Below, in pieces: positions 37,594-45,945 of a stretch of DNA of 64,000 bases. The position numbers and the translations under genes were made by a program. This DNA is from CAVZYN01 sp963779515 (lineage in GTDB: Bacteria > Pseudomonadota > Alphaproteobacteria > Rhizobiales > Hyphomicrobiaceae): contig CAVZYN010000001.1 of the NCBI GenBank assembly GCA_963779515.1, positions 1-64,000 of the forward strand, read 5' to 3'. Position 1 is the first letter of the stretch, and every line of letters starts with the position of its first letter. Below the pieces are notes generated by a model that did no database searches, was not told where the DNA came from, and saw only the letters and a program-made list of their open reading frames with translations.

Positions 37594-37933
37594 GTGATCC
37601 TTGGGCTACGCAGAACCTTCGCGTCGGGACCACGATCAAGCATCATCACCATAGCAAAGCCGGCACCTTTCGTCGCAAAGAATCAGCGTGCGCACGAGTT
37701 CTCTTGTGGATAAGTCGAGGCAAACGATTGCAACTTTCAGGAAACTTCCGCCTTTAGCGCCCCCGATTCTGACAGTTGCGCGACACCTGCGAAATGGGCG
37801 CTGATCCGGCGGCAAGTGAGCGCGGCGCATGCCGCTGGATTCGCTCAATCTTTGCGATAGCTTAGACACTGATTTTCGTGCAGCCTAAGACGCGTTCGTC
37901 AGATTGGTTCAGCTGATCATCCTCAGGTGGCTC

Positions 37934-38745
37934 ATGCGTTACGTGTTGTCCGCTGCGCTCTACGTGCTGCTGATCGTTTGCATCGCCGGTTCAGGCGCAG
38001 ACTGTCGTCGACGTAGAATTGGTGCTGGCGGTCGACATTTCCTATTCGATGGATCTCGACGAGCAGCGCCTGCAACGCGAAGGGTATGTCGCGGCGTTGC
38101 TCGACCCGGACGTCCACAAGGCGATCGCGGCAGGGCCCAATGGGCGCATTGCAGTGACCTACTTCGAGTGGGCCGGTCAGTTCGTGCAACGGATGATAGT
38201 GCCGTGGACGCTCATCGACGGCCCCGAGACAGCCAAGCAGTTTGTCGAACAACTGCAAAAGACCCCGCCTTCGCGCGACCGCATGACGTCGATCACAGGC
38301 GCGATGGAGTATTCAGCAAAGCAATTCGAGCAAAGCCCGTTTCGCGGACTGCGCCGCGTGATCGATATTTCCGGCGATGGTCCAAACAACTCAGGTGGGC
38401 TGGTCACGATCATGCGCGACCGGCTCGTGGCCGCCGGTGTCGTCATCAACGGCCTGCCGATCATGGTCAAGGTATCGAGTATCAACAATCAGTTCGATGT
38501 CGCGCACCTCGATGAATACTTCGTCGATTGCGTTATCGGCGGGCCGGGCGCCTTCATGATTCCAATCAAGGCCAAGGACGAATTCCTGCCGGCGACGCGA
38601 CGAAAACTGCTGCTCGAGATCGCCGGCATCGAGCCGCCCGCGCGATTGATCCATGCGCAAGCGAGCTGCCGAGGCGCCGCAGGTTGATTGCACGATCGGC
38701 GAACGGCTGGCGGATCGTTGGCGAAACAGCTGGCCGCGCAACTAG
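37934..38745 (+). CDS. DUF1194 (vWA-like) secreted protein, two frameshifts
   Basis: About 269 residues: a signal peptide (MRYVLSAALYVLLIVCIAGS), then a von Willebrand A-like domain with VLAVDISYSMD, a MIDAS-type DxSxS (about 30-40) and SGDGPNNSGG (about 130). AGGTGG lies just before the ATG. A +1 shift at about 38000, in a GG, restores QTVVDVELVLAVD. A second +1 shift at about 38665-38672 restores the C-terminus EAPQVDCTIGERLADRWRN, ending at 38745. DUF1194 proteins are periplasmic and of unknown function. It converges with the VOC gene. Confidence 0.82.
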
Positions 38746-38754
38746 GCGCCGCAG

Positions 38755-39291
38755 TTAGGCGATGGCCGGTTCTCGCAACAACGCGTCGAGATCGAGCCGC
38801 TTGGTGAACATCTCGAGTTCGCCTTTGTCGTTGAGCGGCCAAATCGTGCGCGGCTTGTCCCAATACAACTCGACGCCGTTCTCGTCGGGATCGCGGAGAT
38901 ACAGGGCTTCGGAGACGCCGTGATCGCTGGCACCGTCGAGTGAAATGCCGGCGGCGGCGACGCGGCGGAGCGCGTCGGCCAGATGCGCGCGCGTCGGGTA
39001 CACGATCGCTGTGTGAAAGAGGCCCGTTGAGCCCGCCGGCGGCGGCGCGCCACCCTTGCTCTCCCAGGTATTGAGGCCAATGTCGTGGTGGTAGTCGCCG
39101 GAGGAGATGAAGGCCGCTTGCGCGCCGTAGCGCTGCTTCAACTCGAAACCGAGCACACCGCAGTAGAAGGCAAGTGCGCGGTCGAGATCGGCGACCTTGA
39201 GATGGACGTGGCCGATGCGCACGCCGTTGGCGATCGGCCTGGGCGTGAGTGTTGGATCAACGGGCATTAATCGGGGTTGGGTCGAGCTCAT
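38755..39291 (-). CDS. VOC-family (glyoxalase/extradiol dioxygenase-like) protein
   Basis: 178 residues with two VOC beta-alpha-beta modules. Seen: IGHVHLKVADLDRALAFY (candidate metal His, about 27), FHTAIVYPTR (His about 92), and DPDENGVELYWD (Glu about 145). The C-terminal 30 residues, including GELEMFTKRLDLDALL, match bacterial catechol-2,3-dioxygenase-like family members. The frame continues upstream into lysE only because of the frameshift there, so it is not a fusion protein. Confidence 0.85.
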   Translation of the reverse strand: MSSTQPRLMPVDPTLTPRPIANGVRIGHVHLKVADLDRALAFYCGVLGFELKQRYGAQAAFISSGDYHHDIGLNTWESKGGAPPPAGSTGLFHTAIVYPTRAHLADALRRVAAAGISLDGASDHGVSEALYLRDPDENGVELYWDKPRTIWPLNDKGELEMFTKRLDLDALLREPAIA

Positions 39292-39377
39292 GATGATCTC
39301 TTGCAGTTGACGTCTGAAATATAGTGCAGGCGCGAGGCTGTCCCAATGGGAACCAAGCCTCGGTCGCGCGCGCACAG

Positions 39378-40023
39378 CTATATACGCCGTGTCACCCAGG
39401 CAAGCCAGAACGCAACCAGCGCCAGCAGCAGCGACAGGACACGGCGGGCAATGCGGCGGCGGTACGGGTTCTCCAAAAACACGCGGGCCCGATCGGCCAA
39501 GCCGACGATGGCGAGATGGATCGCCGTCGCGATGGCGACGTAGACGATGATCAGAGGTGATGGTCTGGGTCAGCGCGGAGCGTCCGGCATCGATGAAGTT
39601 CGGCAGGATCGACAGATAGAACACGCCCGCTTTGGGATTGAGAAGATTGGTGATGAGACCCTGCCGGAAGTAACGCAGATCCGCCTCGGCGCCGTCCAAC
39701 GGATCAGGTGAAATATCGCCCTCCCCGTGCCAACCTTCCCAAGCCAGCCAAAGCAGATAGCCGACGCCGGCCCAGCGGAGGATCTCGTAGAGCCAGCGAG
39801 ACCGGTCAATGAGAGCCGCGAGGCCAAGCGCGGCCGCGAGTCCCACGATCAGCAGACCAAGGGCAACGCCCGCAACCGCCGCGGTTCCGGCCCGGCGGCC
39901 CTCGCGTGCGGACAGGACGGCCAGCGTGGTCATGTTGGGACCGGGCGTCAGCTCGACGATCAGCGATGTCCACGCGAAGGCGGCAAGTGTGCCGAGCGAA
40001 GGCCATGCAGCAATATCCACCAC
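39378..40023 (-). CDS. LysE/RhtB-family exporter, frameshifted
   Basis: Membrane exporter of amino acids, about 214 residues with six helices. Seen: ELTPGPNMTTLAVLSAREG near the N-terminus, LLWLAWEGW, and FRQGLITNLLNPKAGVFYLSILPNFI, the family core. A +1 shift at about 39553-39565 separates this from the last helices, which read LIIVYVAIATAIHLAIVG and end RRVLSLLLALVAFWLAWVTRRI in the restored frame. It starts 3 bp after the nucleotidase stop on the same strand. Confidence 0.85.
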
Positions 40024-40026
40024 GCG

Positions 40027-40782
40027 TCAGTCCTCAGGCGTCGTATCGATCCCGGCGATGAAGCCTGCAAGATCGTCGGTCATGTGATGCACGTGTTCTG
40101 GCACCGAGGTCCAGGAGCGGATTTTGCGCTGAACAACATTGTCGTAGTCGGCCGCCGATTGGACGAGCACGGTCGTCATGCCGAGATGATGCGGCGCTTC
40201 GAGATTATGCGGCATGTCCTCGAACATGGCGGCACTCTCGGGCGCAATTCTGTGATCGGCGAGGAATTTATCGTAAGGCGTGCGGTGCGGCTTAGGGATG
40301 TAGTCGGAATCGACGATGTCGAAGATGCCTTCGAACTGTCCGAGAACGCCAAGCTTTGTCGCAACACGCTCGGCATGCCAGCGGGTGCCGTTGGTGAAAA
40401 TCAGCTTGCGGCCCGGCAGGCGCGAGATCGCCGCGTCCAGCGCCGGGGCCTCAGGCACGCCTGACAAATCGATGTCATGGACGTAGTCGAGGAAGGCCTT
40501 CGGGTCCATGCTGTGGACCTGCATCATACCAGCGAGCGTCGTGCCAAATTGGCGGTAGTAGGCCTTCTGCAGATGCCGCGCGTAGGCGTACGGCACGCCG
40601 AGGAACTTCTGGATGAAGGCGCCCATGCGATGATCGACCTGGGCGAATAAATTGCATTCCGCGGGATAGAGCGTGTTGTCGAGATCGAAGATCCAGGTGC
40701 GCGTCGCGGCGAAGGTCCGGCGCGGCGCTGCCACTGCGGAGGCCGAAGACGGTTGCGGACGTGGGGGCGGATTGGCTGTCAT
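40027..40782 (-). CDS. HAD-family pyrimidine 5'-nucleotidase
   Basis: 251 residues. Seen: motif I WIFDLDNTLYP (about 31-41), motif II KLIFTNGTRWHAE (about 125), the Lys region DYIPKPHRTPYDKFL (about 160) and motif III AAMFEDMPHNLEAP (about 183). The pattern matches the SDT1-like pyrimidine nucleotidase group, which dephosphorylates UMP, CMP or damaged nucleotides. The N-terminal 25 residues are Pro/Ala-rich and variable. The ATG at 40782 is preferred over an in-frame 40827. Confidence 0.87.
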   Translation of the reverse strand: MTANPPPRPQPSSASAVAAPRRTFAATRTWIFDLDNTLYPAECNLFAQVDHRMGAFIQKFLGVPYAYARHLQKAYYRQFGTTLAGMMQVHSMDPKAFLDYVHDIDLSGVPEAPALDAAISRLPGRKLIFTNGTRWHAERVATKLGVLGQFEGIFDIVDSDYIPKPHRTPYDKFLADHRIAPESAAMFEDMPHNLEAPHHLGMTTVLVQSAADYDNVVQRKIRSWTSVPEHVHHMTDDLAGFIAGIDTTPED

Positions 40783-40915
40783 GCGGCGAACCCTATACGC
40801 GGATATCGATCCGGCTGCCAGCATCAAGCCCCGTCCTTGAGGAGCACGTGTGGATGGCGATGGCGGAACAAACGCGCTACAGGGCGTGCAGCGTGCAAAT
40901 TGGGGAATTCAAACG

Positions 40916-42124
40916 ATGACAGTGAAGCGGATGTGTCCCTGGACGAATGAGGCGGCGCTACCGGCCGTCGCGGCGCTGCGGCCGCAGATCGTCGACATGT
41001 CGACGGACAATATCGCCGAGCTCGCCATGCTGGCGAAGGACCTCGGCGATGTGATCCCGCTGTGGTACGGCGAAAGTGATCTCGTGACGCCGGCCTTCGT
41101 GCGCGATGCGGCGAAGGCAGCGCTCGACCAGGGCATGACGTTCTACATTCCAAACATGCGCGGCTATCCGCCTTTGACAGAGGCGATCGCTGCCTATCAG
41201 TCGAAGCTCTATGGCCAGTCGATCGCCGTTGAGCGCTCGACCGTCGCGCCGAGCGGCATGCAAGCGATGGCGATGGCCATGACGTTGCTGGTCGACACGG
41301 GCCAGAACGTCGTCATTGTCGAGCCGCAATGGCCGAACACGCGGCATGCCGTGCATATGGTTGGTGGCGAGCCGCGCGGCGTCGCGCTTACCTACGCGAA
41401 CCGCGATTGGACGCTCGACCTCGATCGCGTGTTCGCGGCGTGCGACGCCCGCACACGCGCGATCGTATTTTCTTCGCCGGCCAATCCAACGGGGTGGGTC
41501 GCGACACCTGCTGATCTGCAAGCGCTGCTGGCGTTCAGCCGCAAGACCGGGATCTGGATCATCGCGGACGAGGTTTATGCGCGGCTCTATTTCGAGGGCA
41601 ATGTGGCGCCGTCGATTTTGCAGTACGCCGAGCCCGAGGACCTGGTGCTGGTCGTGAACAGCTTTTCGAAGTCGTGGGCGATGACCGGGTGGCGCGTCGG
41701 CTGGTTGACGCATCCGGTCTCGGTGGCGCCCGCCGTGGCAGCGATGACGCAATATCTGAGTTCGGGCACGGCCGGCCTGCTGCAGGCAGGCGCGCACGTG
41801 GCGATGACTGAGGGCGAATCCCTGGTGGCGGATATGCGTTCGCGCTGCAAGGCCGGCATCGACACGGCACAAGCGGCGCTGGAAGCGATGCCGGGCATCC
41901 TGACCTCGAGAAAGCCCAGCGGCGGCATGTATGTGTTCTTCAGGCTGGCGGGGCAGGCGGACTCCAAGGCTGCCTGTCTCGAAGTCTTGCAGAAGGCAAA
42001 GGTCGGGTTGGCCCCAGGTTACCTGTTCGGCGAGTCCGCGCGCGCCTTCATCCGCATGTGCATCTGTCGCGATCCGAAGCAGTTGTCGGCGGCGCTGGCA
42101 CGGATGAAGAGGGCGTTGGGGTGA
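40916..42124 (+). CDS. PLP-dependent class I/II aminotransferase
   Basis: 402 residues. Seen: PLWYGESDLVTPAFV near the N-terminus, the substrate/PLP block SSPANPTGWV (about 185), ADEVYARLYF (about 218) and the Schiff-base Lys in NSFSKSWAMTGWRVGWL (about 252). The C-terminal Arg in AFIRMCICRD binds the substrate carboxylate. The amino acid specificity is not clear. It is divergent from the nucleotidase gene. Confidence 0.9.
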   Translation: MTVKRMCPWTNEAALPAVAALRPQIVDMSTDNIAELAMLAKDLGDVIPLWYGESDLVTPAFVRDAAKAALDQGMTFYIPNMRGYPPLTEAIAAYQSKLYGQSIAVERSTVAPSGMQAMAMAMTLLVDTGQNVVIVEPQWPNTRHAVHMVGGEPRGVALTYANRDWTLDLDRVFAACDARTRAIVFSSPANPTGWVATPADLQALLAFSRKTGIWIIADEVYARLYFEGNVAPSILQYAEPEDLVLVVNSFSKSWAMTGWRVGWLTHPVSVAPAVAAMTQYLSSGTAGLLQAGAHVAMTEGESLVADMRSRCKAGIDTAQAALEAMPGILTSRKPSGGMYVFFRLAGQADSKAACLEVLQKAKVGLAPGYLFGESARAFIRMCICRDPKQLSAALARMKRALG

Positions 42125-42125
42125 G

Positions 42126-42512
42126 CTATGCGGCCGCCGGCGACGAGTGGACGGCGAGCAGACGCGGTTCCGGGCCATCGAACGACCAGACGGCGAGCGC
42201 GTTGCTGTTGACGTGCCGGGGCGCGCCATTGACCGTCAGGTCCATGCGGAGGCGGCAGAAGACGAGAGCCGTCGCGCCTCGGATGACGACGCGCTCGTTG
42301 TCTCGCATGATGCTCTTGTAGATCGCGATCTTATCGCGGAGGCCGCCGATGTAACTGGCCTTGCTGTCGATCACGCCGCTCGAGTGCGTATACGTAGCAG
42401 CGTCGTCGATCAGCCGTTCGAGTGTTGCGACGTCGGCGGCGAGCATGGCGGCATAACGCTGGTTTTCGAGCCCGCGCACGAGCGGCTCGGTCAAGGTGCT
42501 GGACGACGTCAT
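42126..42512 (-). CDS. NTF2-like (DUF4440-type) small protein
   Basis: 128 residues with an alpha+beta NTF2 fold pattern: ENQRYAAMLAADVATLERLIDD, YTHSSGVIDSKASYI, and alternating strands ending in WSFDGPEPRLLAVHSS. GAGGAG lies 5 bases before the ATG. Members are often small-molecule binding or isomerase-like; no function can be assigned. Its stop abuts the aminotransferase stop (1 bp). Confidence 0.8.
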   Translation of the reverse strand: MTSSSTLTEPLVRGLENQRYAAMLAADVATLERLIDDAATYTHSSGVIDSKASYIGGLRDKIAIYKSIMRDNERVVIRGATALVFCRLRMDLTVNGAPRHVNSNALAVWSFDGPEPRLLAVHSSPAAA

Positions 42513-42605
42513 GGGCTCTCCTCGCGCGAAATTTTGATCCGACCTTTCTACCGACCAGGATCGCGCGACGTCCAGCGCTGGCGCCGCGCTGCACAATAAT
42601 CGAGC

Positions 42606-42664
42606 GGTCGCTCAAGGAAGCGCCGTCCCGGGTTGCCGATCAACCCGTTAATCCTTGAGCGACC
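42606..42664. promoter_or_regulatory. Nested inverted repeat upstream of the aap operon
   Basis: A perfect 13-bp outer stem GGTCGCTCAAGGA / TCCTTGAGCGACC (42606-42618, 42652-42664) encloses a second perfect 7-bp stem CGGGTTG / CAACCCG (42629-42635, 42641-42647). It lies about 130 bp before the aapP start in the 280-bp gap after the NTF2-like gene. No T-run follows, so a simple terminator is unlikely; a leader RNA or paired operator is possible. Confidence 0.6.
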
Positions 42665-42792
42665 TTCTAAAATTGGCGGCGTCCCGATTGCGTGGCGTGA
42701 CCGGGCGGGTTAAGAGAGGCGACCGTTCAAGCGGCTGCGGAAGGCGAACACGCCCTGCGGACGCAGCGTAACTTGTCTCCTCGGGAGGGAGC

Positions 42793-43572
42793 ATGGTGCA
42801 GGCCAACGCCGCCGCAACTCAGTCGTCAGCGGCCCCTCGACCCGCCATTCACATGAATGGAGTGAACAAGTGGTACGGGGAATTCCACGTGCTGCGGAAC
42901 ATCAACTTGTCGGTGCGCACCGGTGAGAAGATCGTGGTCTGCGGACCTTCGGGTTCCGGCAAGTCGACGCTGATCCGCTGCATCAATCGATTGGAAGAAC
43001 ACCAGTCGGGCCAGATCGTCGTCGAGGGTACGGAGTTGACCAACGACGTGCGCCAGATCGATGCGATCCGCGCCAACGTCGGCATGGTGTTCCAGTCGTT
43101 CAATCTGTTTCCGCATCTGACGATCCTCGATAACCTCTGCCTCGCCCCCATTTGGGTGAAGAAGATGCCGCGCGCCGAGGCCGAAAAGGTCGCGATGAAG
43201 TATCTTGAGCGCGTCAAGATCCCCGAGCAGGCGCTCAAGTATCCGGGCCAGCTCTCGGGCGGCCAGCAGCAGCGCGTCGCCATCGCGCGTGCGCTCTGCA
43301 TGAGCCCGCGCATCATGCTGTTCGATGAGCCGACGTCGGCGCTCGACCCCGAGATGGTCAAGGAAGTGCTCGACACCATGATCTCGCTCGCCCGCGAAGG
43401 GATGACGATGATCTGTGTGACGCACGAAATGGGCTTTGCCCGCGCCGTCGCCGACCGCGTGATCTTCATGGATCGCGGTGAGATCGTCGAAGAGGGACCG
43501 CCCAAGGAGTTTTTCGCCAATCCGCGATCGGACCGCACCAAGCTGTTCCTGTCGCAGATCTTGAATCACTGA
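42793..43572 (+). CDS. aapP: General L-amino acid ABC transporter ATP-binding protein
   Basis: ATPase of 259 residues that drives import by AapQM. Seen: Walker A GPSGSGKST (about 55-63), Q-loop VFQSFNLFPHLT, signature LSGGQQQRVAIARAL (about 155), Walker B IMLFDEPTSALD and switch His in CVTHEMG. GGGAGGG precedes the ATG by 3-4 bases. Here the ATPase gene is first in the operon, whereas the classical rhizobial order is J-Q-M-P. Confidence 0.92.
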   Translation: MVQANAAATQSSAAPRPAIHMNGVNKWYGEFHVLRNINLSVRTGEKIVVCGPSGSGKSTLIRCINRLEEHQSGQIVVEGTELTNDVRQIDAIRANVGMVFQSFNLFPHLTILDNLCLAPIWVKKMPRAEAEKVAMKYLERVKIPEQALKYPGQLSGGQQQRVAIARALCMSPRIMLFDEPTSALDPEMVKEVLDTMISLAREGMTMICVTHEMGFARAVADRVIFMDRGEIVEEGPPKEFFANPRSDRTKLFLSQILNH

Positions 43573-43631
43573 GTGTTCCTCAGGTTCAACATTCATGACT
43601 ACCGTCCCAAGCAGCAAGGAGTAACAAACAC

Positions 43632-44654
43632 ATGACTTGGACACTGAAAGTAGCGGCAGTCGCCGTTGCAGCGGTCATCGGCAGCACAGGTGCGATGGCG
43701 CAACAGAAAGTGCTGGATGCCGTCAAGGCGCGCGGCACATTGAACTGCGGTGGAAACCCTGGCCTCGCCGGCTTCGGTCAACCCGACGACAAGGGCAACT
43801 ACACCGGCCTTGATGTCGAGTTCTGCCAGGCGCTTGCGGCAGCCATTTTCGGCGACGCCAAAAAGTTCGCGCTCAAGCCGTTGACGGCAAAAGAGCGCTT
43901 TACAGCGCTGCAATCGGGCGAAGTCGACGTGCTCGCCCGCAACACGACGTGGACGATCAGCCGTGATAGCTCGCTCGGCCTGTCGTTCGCCGGCGTGAAT
44001 TTCTATGACGGCCAAGGCTTCATGGTGAAGAAGTCGCTGGGCGTGAAGAGCGCCAAGGAACTGAAGGGCGCGTCGATCTGCGTGCAGACCGGCACCACGA
44101 CTGAACTCAACCTCGCCGACTTCTTCCGCGCCAACAAGATGGAATACAAGCCCGTCGTGTTCGAGAAGAACGACGAAGTGGTGGCCGCCTATGACGCCAA
44201 CCGCTGCGACGCCTTCACGACAGACGCGTCCGGCCTCTATGCCGAACGCCTGCGCTTGAAGGCGCCCGGTGACCATATCGTGCTGCCCGAGATCATCTCG
44301 AAAGAGCCGCTCGGTCCGGTCGTGCGTCAGGGCGACAGCCAGTGGCTGACGATCGTGAAGTGGGTGCACAACGCGATGTTGAACGCGGAAGAACTCGGCG
44401 TCACCAAAGCCAACGTCGATGAGATGTTGAATTCGCCAAATCCGGAAATCAAGCGTCTGCTTGGCAAGGAAGGCGAGTTCGGCAAGGCGCTCGGTCTCGA
44501 AAACGATTGGGTCGTGAAGATCATCAAGGCCGTCGGCAACTATGGCGAGAGCTACGAGCGCAACGTCGGTTCGGGTTCGCGCCTGAAAATCGACCGCGGT
44601 CTCAATAAGCTCTGGACGCAGGGCGGCCTGCAGTACGCCCCGCCGATCCGCTGA
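43632..44654 (+). CDS. aapJ: General L-amino acid ABC transporter periplasmic binding protein
   Basis: 340 residues with a Sec signal peptide ending AMAQ (about residue 23). Seen: VKARGTLNCGGNPGLAGFGQPD and GLDVEFCQALAAAIFGD, the solute-binding family 3 core, then CVQTGTTTELNLADFF and the unique AapJ extension ending GLNKLWTQGGLQYAPPIR. It is longer than ordinary family 3 binders (about 250), as AapJ proteins are. AAGGAG lies 10 bases before the ATG. A stable hairpin follows its stop codon. Confidence 0.92.
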   Translation: MTWTLKVAAVAVAAVIGSTGAMAQQKVLDAVKARGTLNCGGNPGLAGFGQPDDKGNYTGLDVEFCQALAAAIFGDAKKFALKPLTAKERFTALQSGEVDVLARNTTWTISRDSSLGLSFAGVNFYDGQGFMVKKSLGVKSAKELKGASICVQTGTTTELNLADFFRANKMEYKPVVFEKNDEVVAAYDANRCDAFTTDASGLYAERLRLKAPGDHIVLPEIISKEPLGPVVRQGDSQWLTIVKWVHNAMLNAEELGVTKANVDEMLNSPNPEIKRLLGKEGEFGKALGLENDWVVKIIKAVGNYGESYERNVGSGSRLKIDRGLNKLWTQGGLQYAPPIR

Positions 44655-44662
44655 AGCGATAG

Positions 44663-44688
44663 GGGGTCAGACCGCAAGGTCTGACCCC
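44663..44688 (+). terminator. Strong hairpin after aapJ, attenuator or mRNA stabiliser
   Basis: Perfect 11-bp stem GGGGTCAGACC / GGTCTGACCCC with a GCAA tetraloop, 8 bp after the aapJ stop and 20 bp before the aapQ start. No T-run follows, so it is more likely to protect the aapJ transcript 3' end and lower downstream expression than to terminate fully. Confidence 0.75.
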
Positions 44689-44708
44689 ATTCATTCGAGG
44701 CACAGATC

Positions 44709-45935
44709 ATGGCCGTCACGACCAGCGCAGAGGCAGCTCAGCCGCGACGAGGCGCGGGCCTCGCGTTCCTCTATCAGCGTGAGACGCGACTGGTGATCTA
44801 TCAGGTCATTCTGACTGTCGCGCTCGTGGCGCTGTTCAGCATGATCATCTACAACGCCAAGAGAAATCTTGAGAAGCAAGGCATCGCGTCGGGCTTCGAC
44901 TATCTCGGACGGACAGCCGGGTTCGATATCTCGCAGAATCTCATCGACTATGCCAATACGTCGAGTTATGGCCGGGCGTTCGTCGTCGGTCTCTGGAATA
45001 CCTTGCTCATCGCCGCGATTGGCATTGTGCTCGCGACGATCCTGGGTTTTGCCGCCGGATTGGCGCGCCTGTCGTCGAACTGGCTCGTGGCCAAGATCGC
45101 GACCGCCTATGTGGAGTTCGCACGCAACTGCCCGCTGCTGCTACAGCTGTTCTTCTGGTATTTCGGCGTGCTGAAAGCGCTGCCGGAGCCGCTCGCCCGG
45201 ATCGACGGCAAGGTCATCTCGACGAGCGTCGAATTGCCGTTTGGCAGTCTGCTCAATGTGCGCGGCCTTTATATGCCGAAGCCAGAGTGGCTCGCGGGCG
45301 CGGAGTACGTCCTCTACAGCCTGATTTTCGGCATCCTCGCCGCGGTTCTGTTCGCACGCTTCGCAACCCGCCGGCAGATGGCGACCGGACAGCGGTTGCC
45401 GGTGCTTTGGGTGTCGCTCGCCCTGATCCTGCTGCTGCCGCTCGCGGTGTACCTCCTGGCCGGCCAGCCGGTTCAGTTCGAGTATCCCGTGCTCGGCCGC
45501 TTCAATCTTTCGGGCGGCATGGTGATCGTGCCCGAGTTCGTCGCGATGCTGCTGGGTCTCGTGTTTTATACCGCGTCCTACATCGCCGAGATCGTGCGCG
45601 CGGGCATCCTCGGCGTCTCGAAGGGCCAGAAGGAGGCCGCGCGCGCCATTGGCTTGACGAACGGCCAGATGATGCGGCTGGTGGTGATCCCGCAGGCAGC
45701 CCGCATCATCATCCCGCCACTCACGTCGAATTATCTCAATCTCACCAAAAATTCCTCGCTCGGCGTCGCGATTGCCTATCCCGATCTCTTCAACGTCGGC
45801 GGCACGATCATCAACCAGACCGGCCAAGCGGTCGAGGGCGTGCTGATGATCATGGGCTTTTATCTGACGACGTCGCTGCTGACCTCGGCATTCATGAATT
45901 GGTTCAACCGCCGCATGGCGTTGGTCGAACGATGA
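44709..45935 (+). CDS. aapQ: General L-amino acid ABC transporter permease
   Basis: 408 residues with about eight membrane helices, longer than most amino acid permeases (about 230), as is usual for AapQ. The C-terminal EAA loop reads EAARAIGLTNGQMMRLVVIP (about 308-328) and is followed by NYLNLTKNSSLGVAIAYPDL. The N-terminus includes the extra helix and a loop with RGLYMPKP. It ends 10 bp before aapM. Confidence 0.92.
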   Translation: MAVTTSAEAAQPRRGAGLAFLYQRETRLVIYQVILTVALVALFSMIIYNAKRNLEKQGIASGFDYLGRTAGFDISQNLIDYANTSSYGRAFVVGLWNTLLIAAIGIVLATILGFAAGLARLSSNWLVAKIATAYVEFARNCPLLLQLFFWYFGVLKALPEPLARIDGKVISTSVELPFGSLLNVRGLYMPKPEWLAGAEYVLYSLIFGILAAVLFARFATRRQMATGQRLPVLWVSLALILLLPLAVYLLAGQPVQFEYPVLGRFNLSGGMVIVPEFVAMLLGLVFYTASYIAEIVRAGILGVSKGQKEAARAIGLTNGQMMRLVVIPQAARIIIPPLTSNYLNLTKNSSLGVAIAYPDLFNVGGTIINQTGQAVEGVLMIMGFYLTTSLLTSAFMNWFNRRMALVER

Positions 45936-45945
45936 GGTCCACGCC

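Larger units (their letters stand above)
37254..37933. other. Non-coding segment with repeats and hairpins
   Basis: 680 bp with no credible protein; the longest frame (37443-37757) has no family resemblance and no ribosome site. It carries direct repeats at 37405-37434 and a compact set of hairpins at 37496-37593, described separately. The last part (about 37860-37933) should hold the DUF1194 promoter. Confidence 0.6.

Noticed and set aside
37443..37757. 104-residue plus-strand frame in the 37.5 kb gap
   Set aside because: No ribosome site, no family resemblance, and it runs through perfect hairpins.
38755..40023. Apparent LysE-glyoxalase fusion protein
   Set aside because: The joint exists only because of a +1 shift in lysE; the restored frame ends LysE at 39378, and the VOC gene has its own start at 39291.
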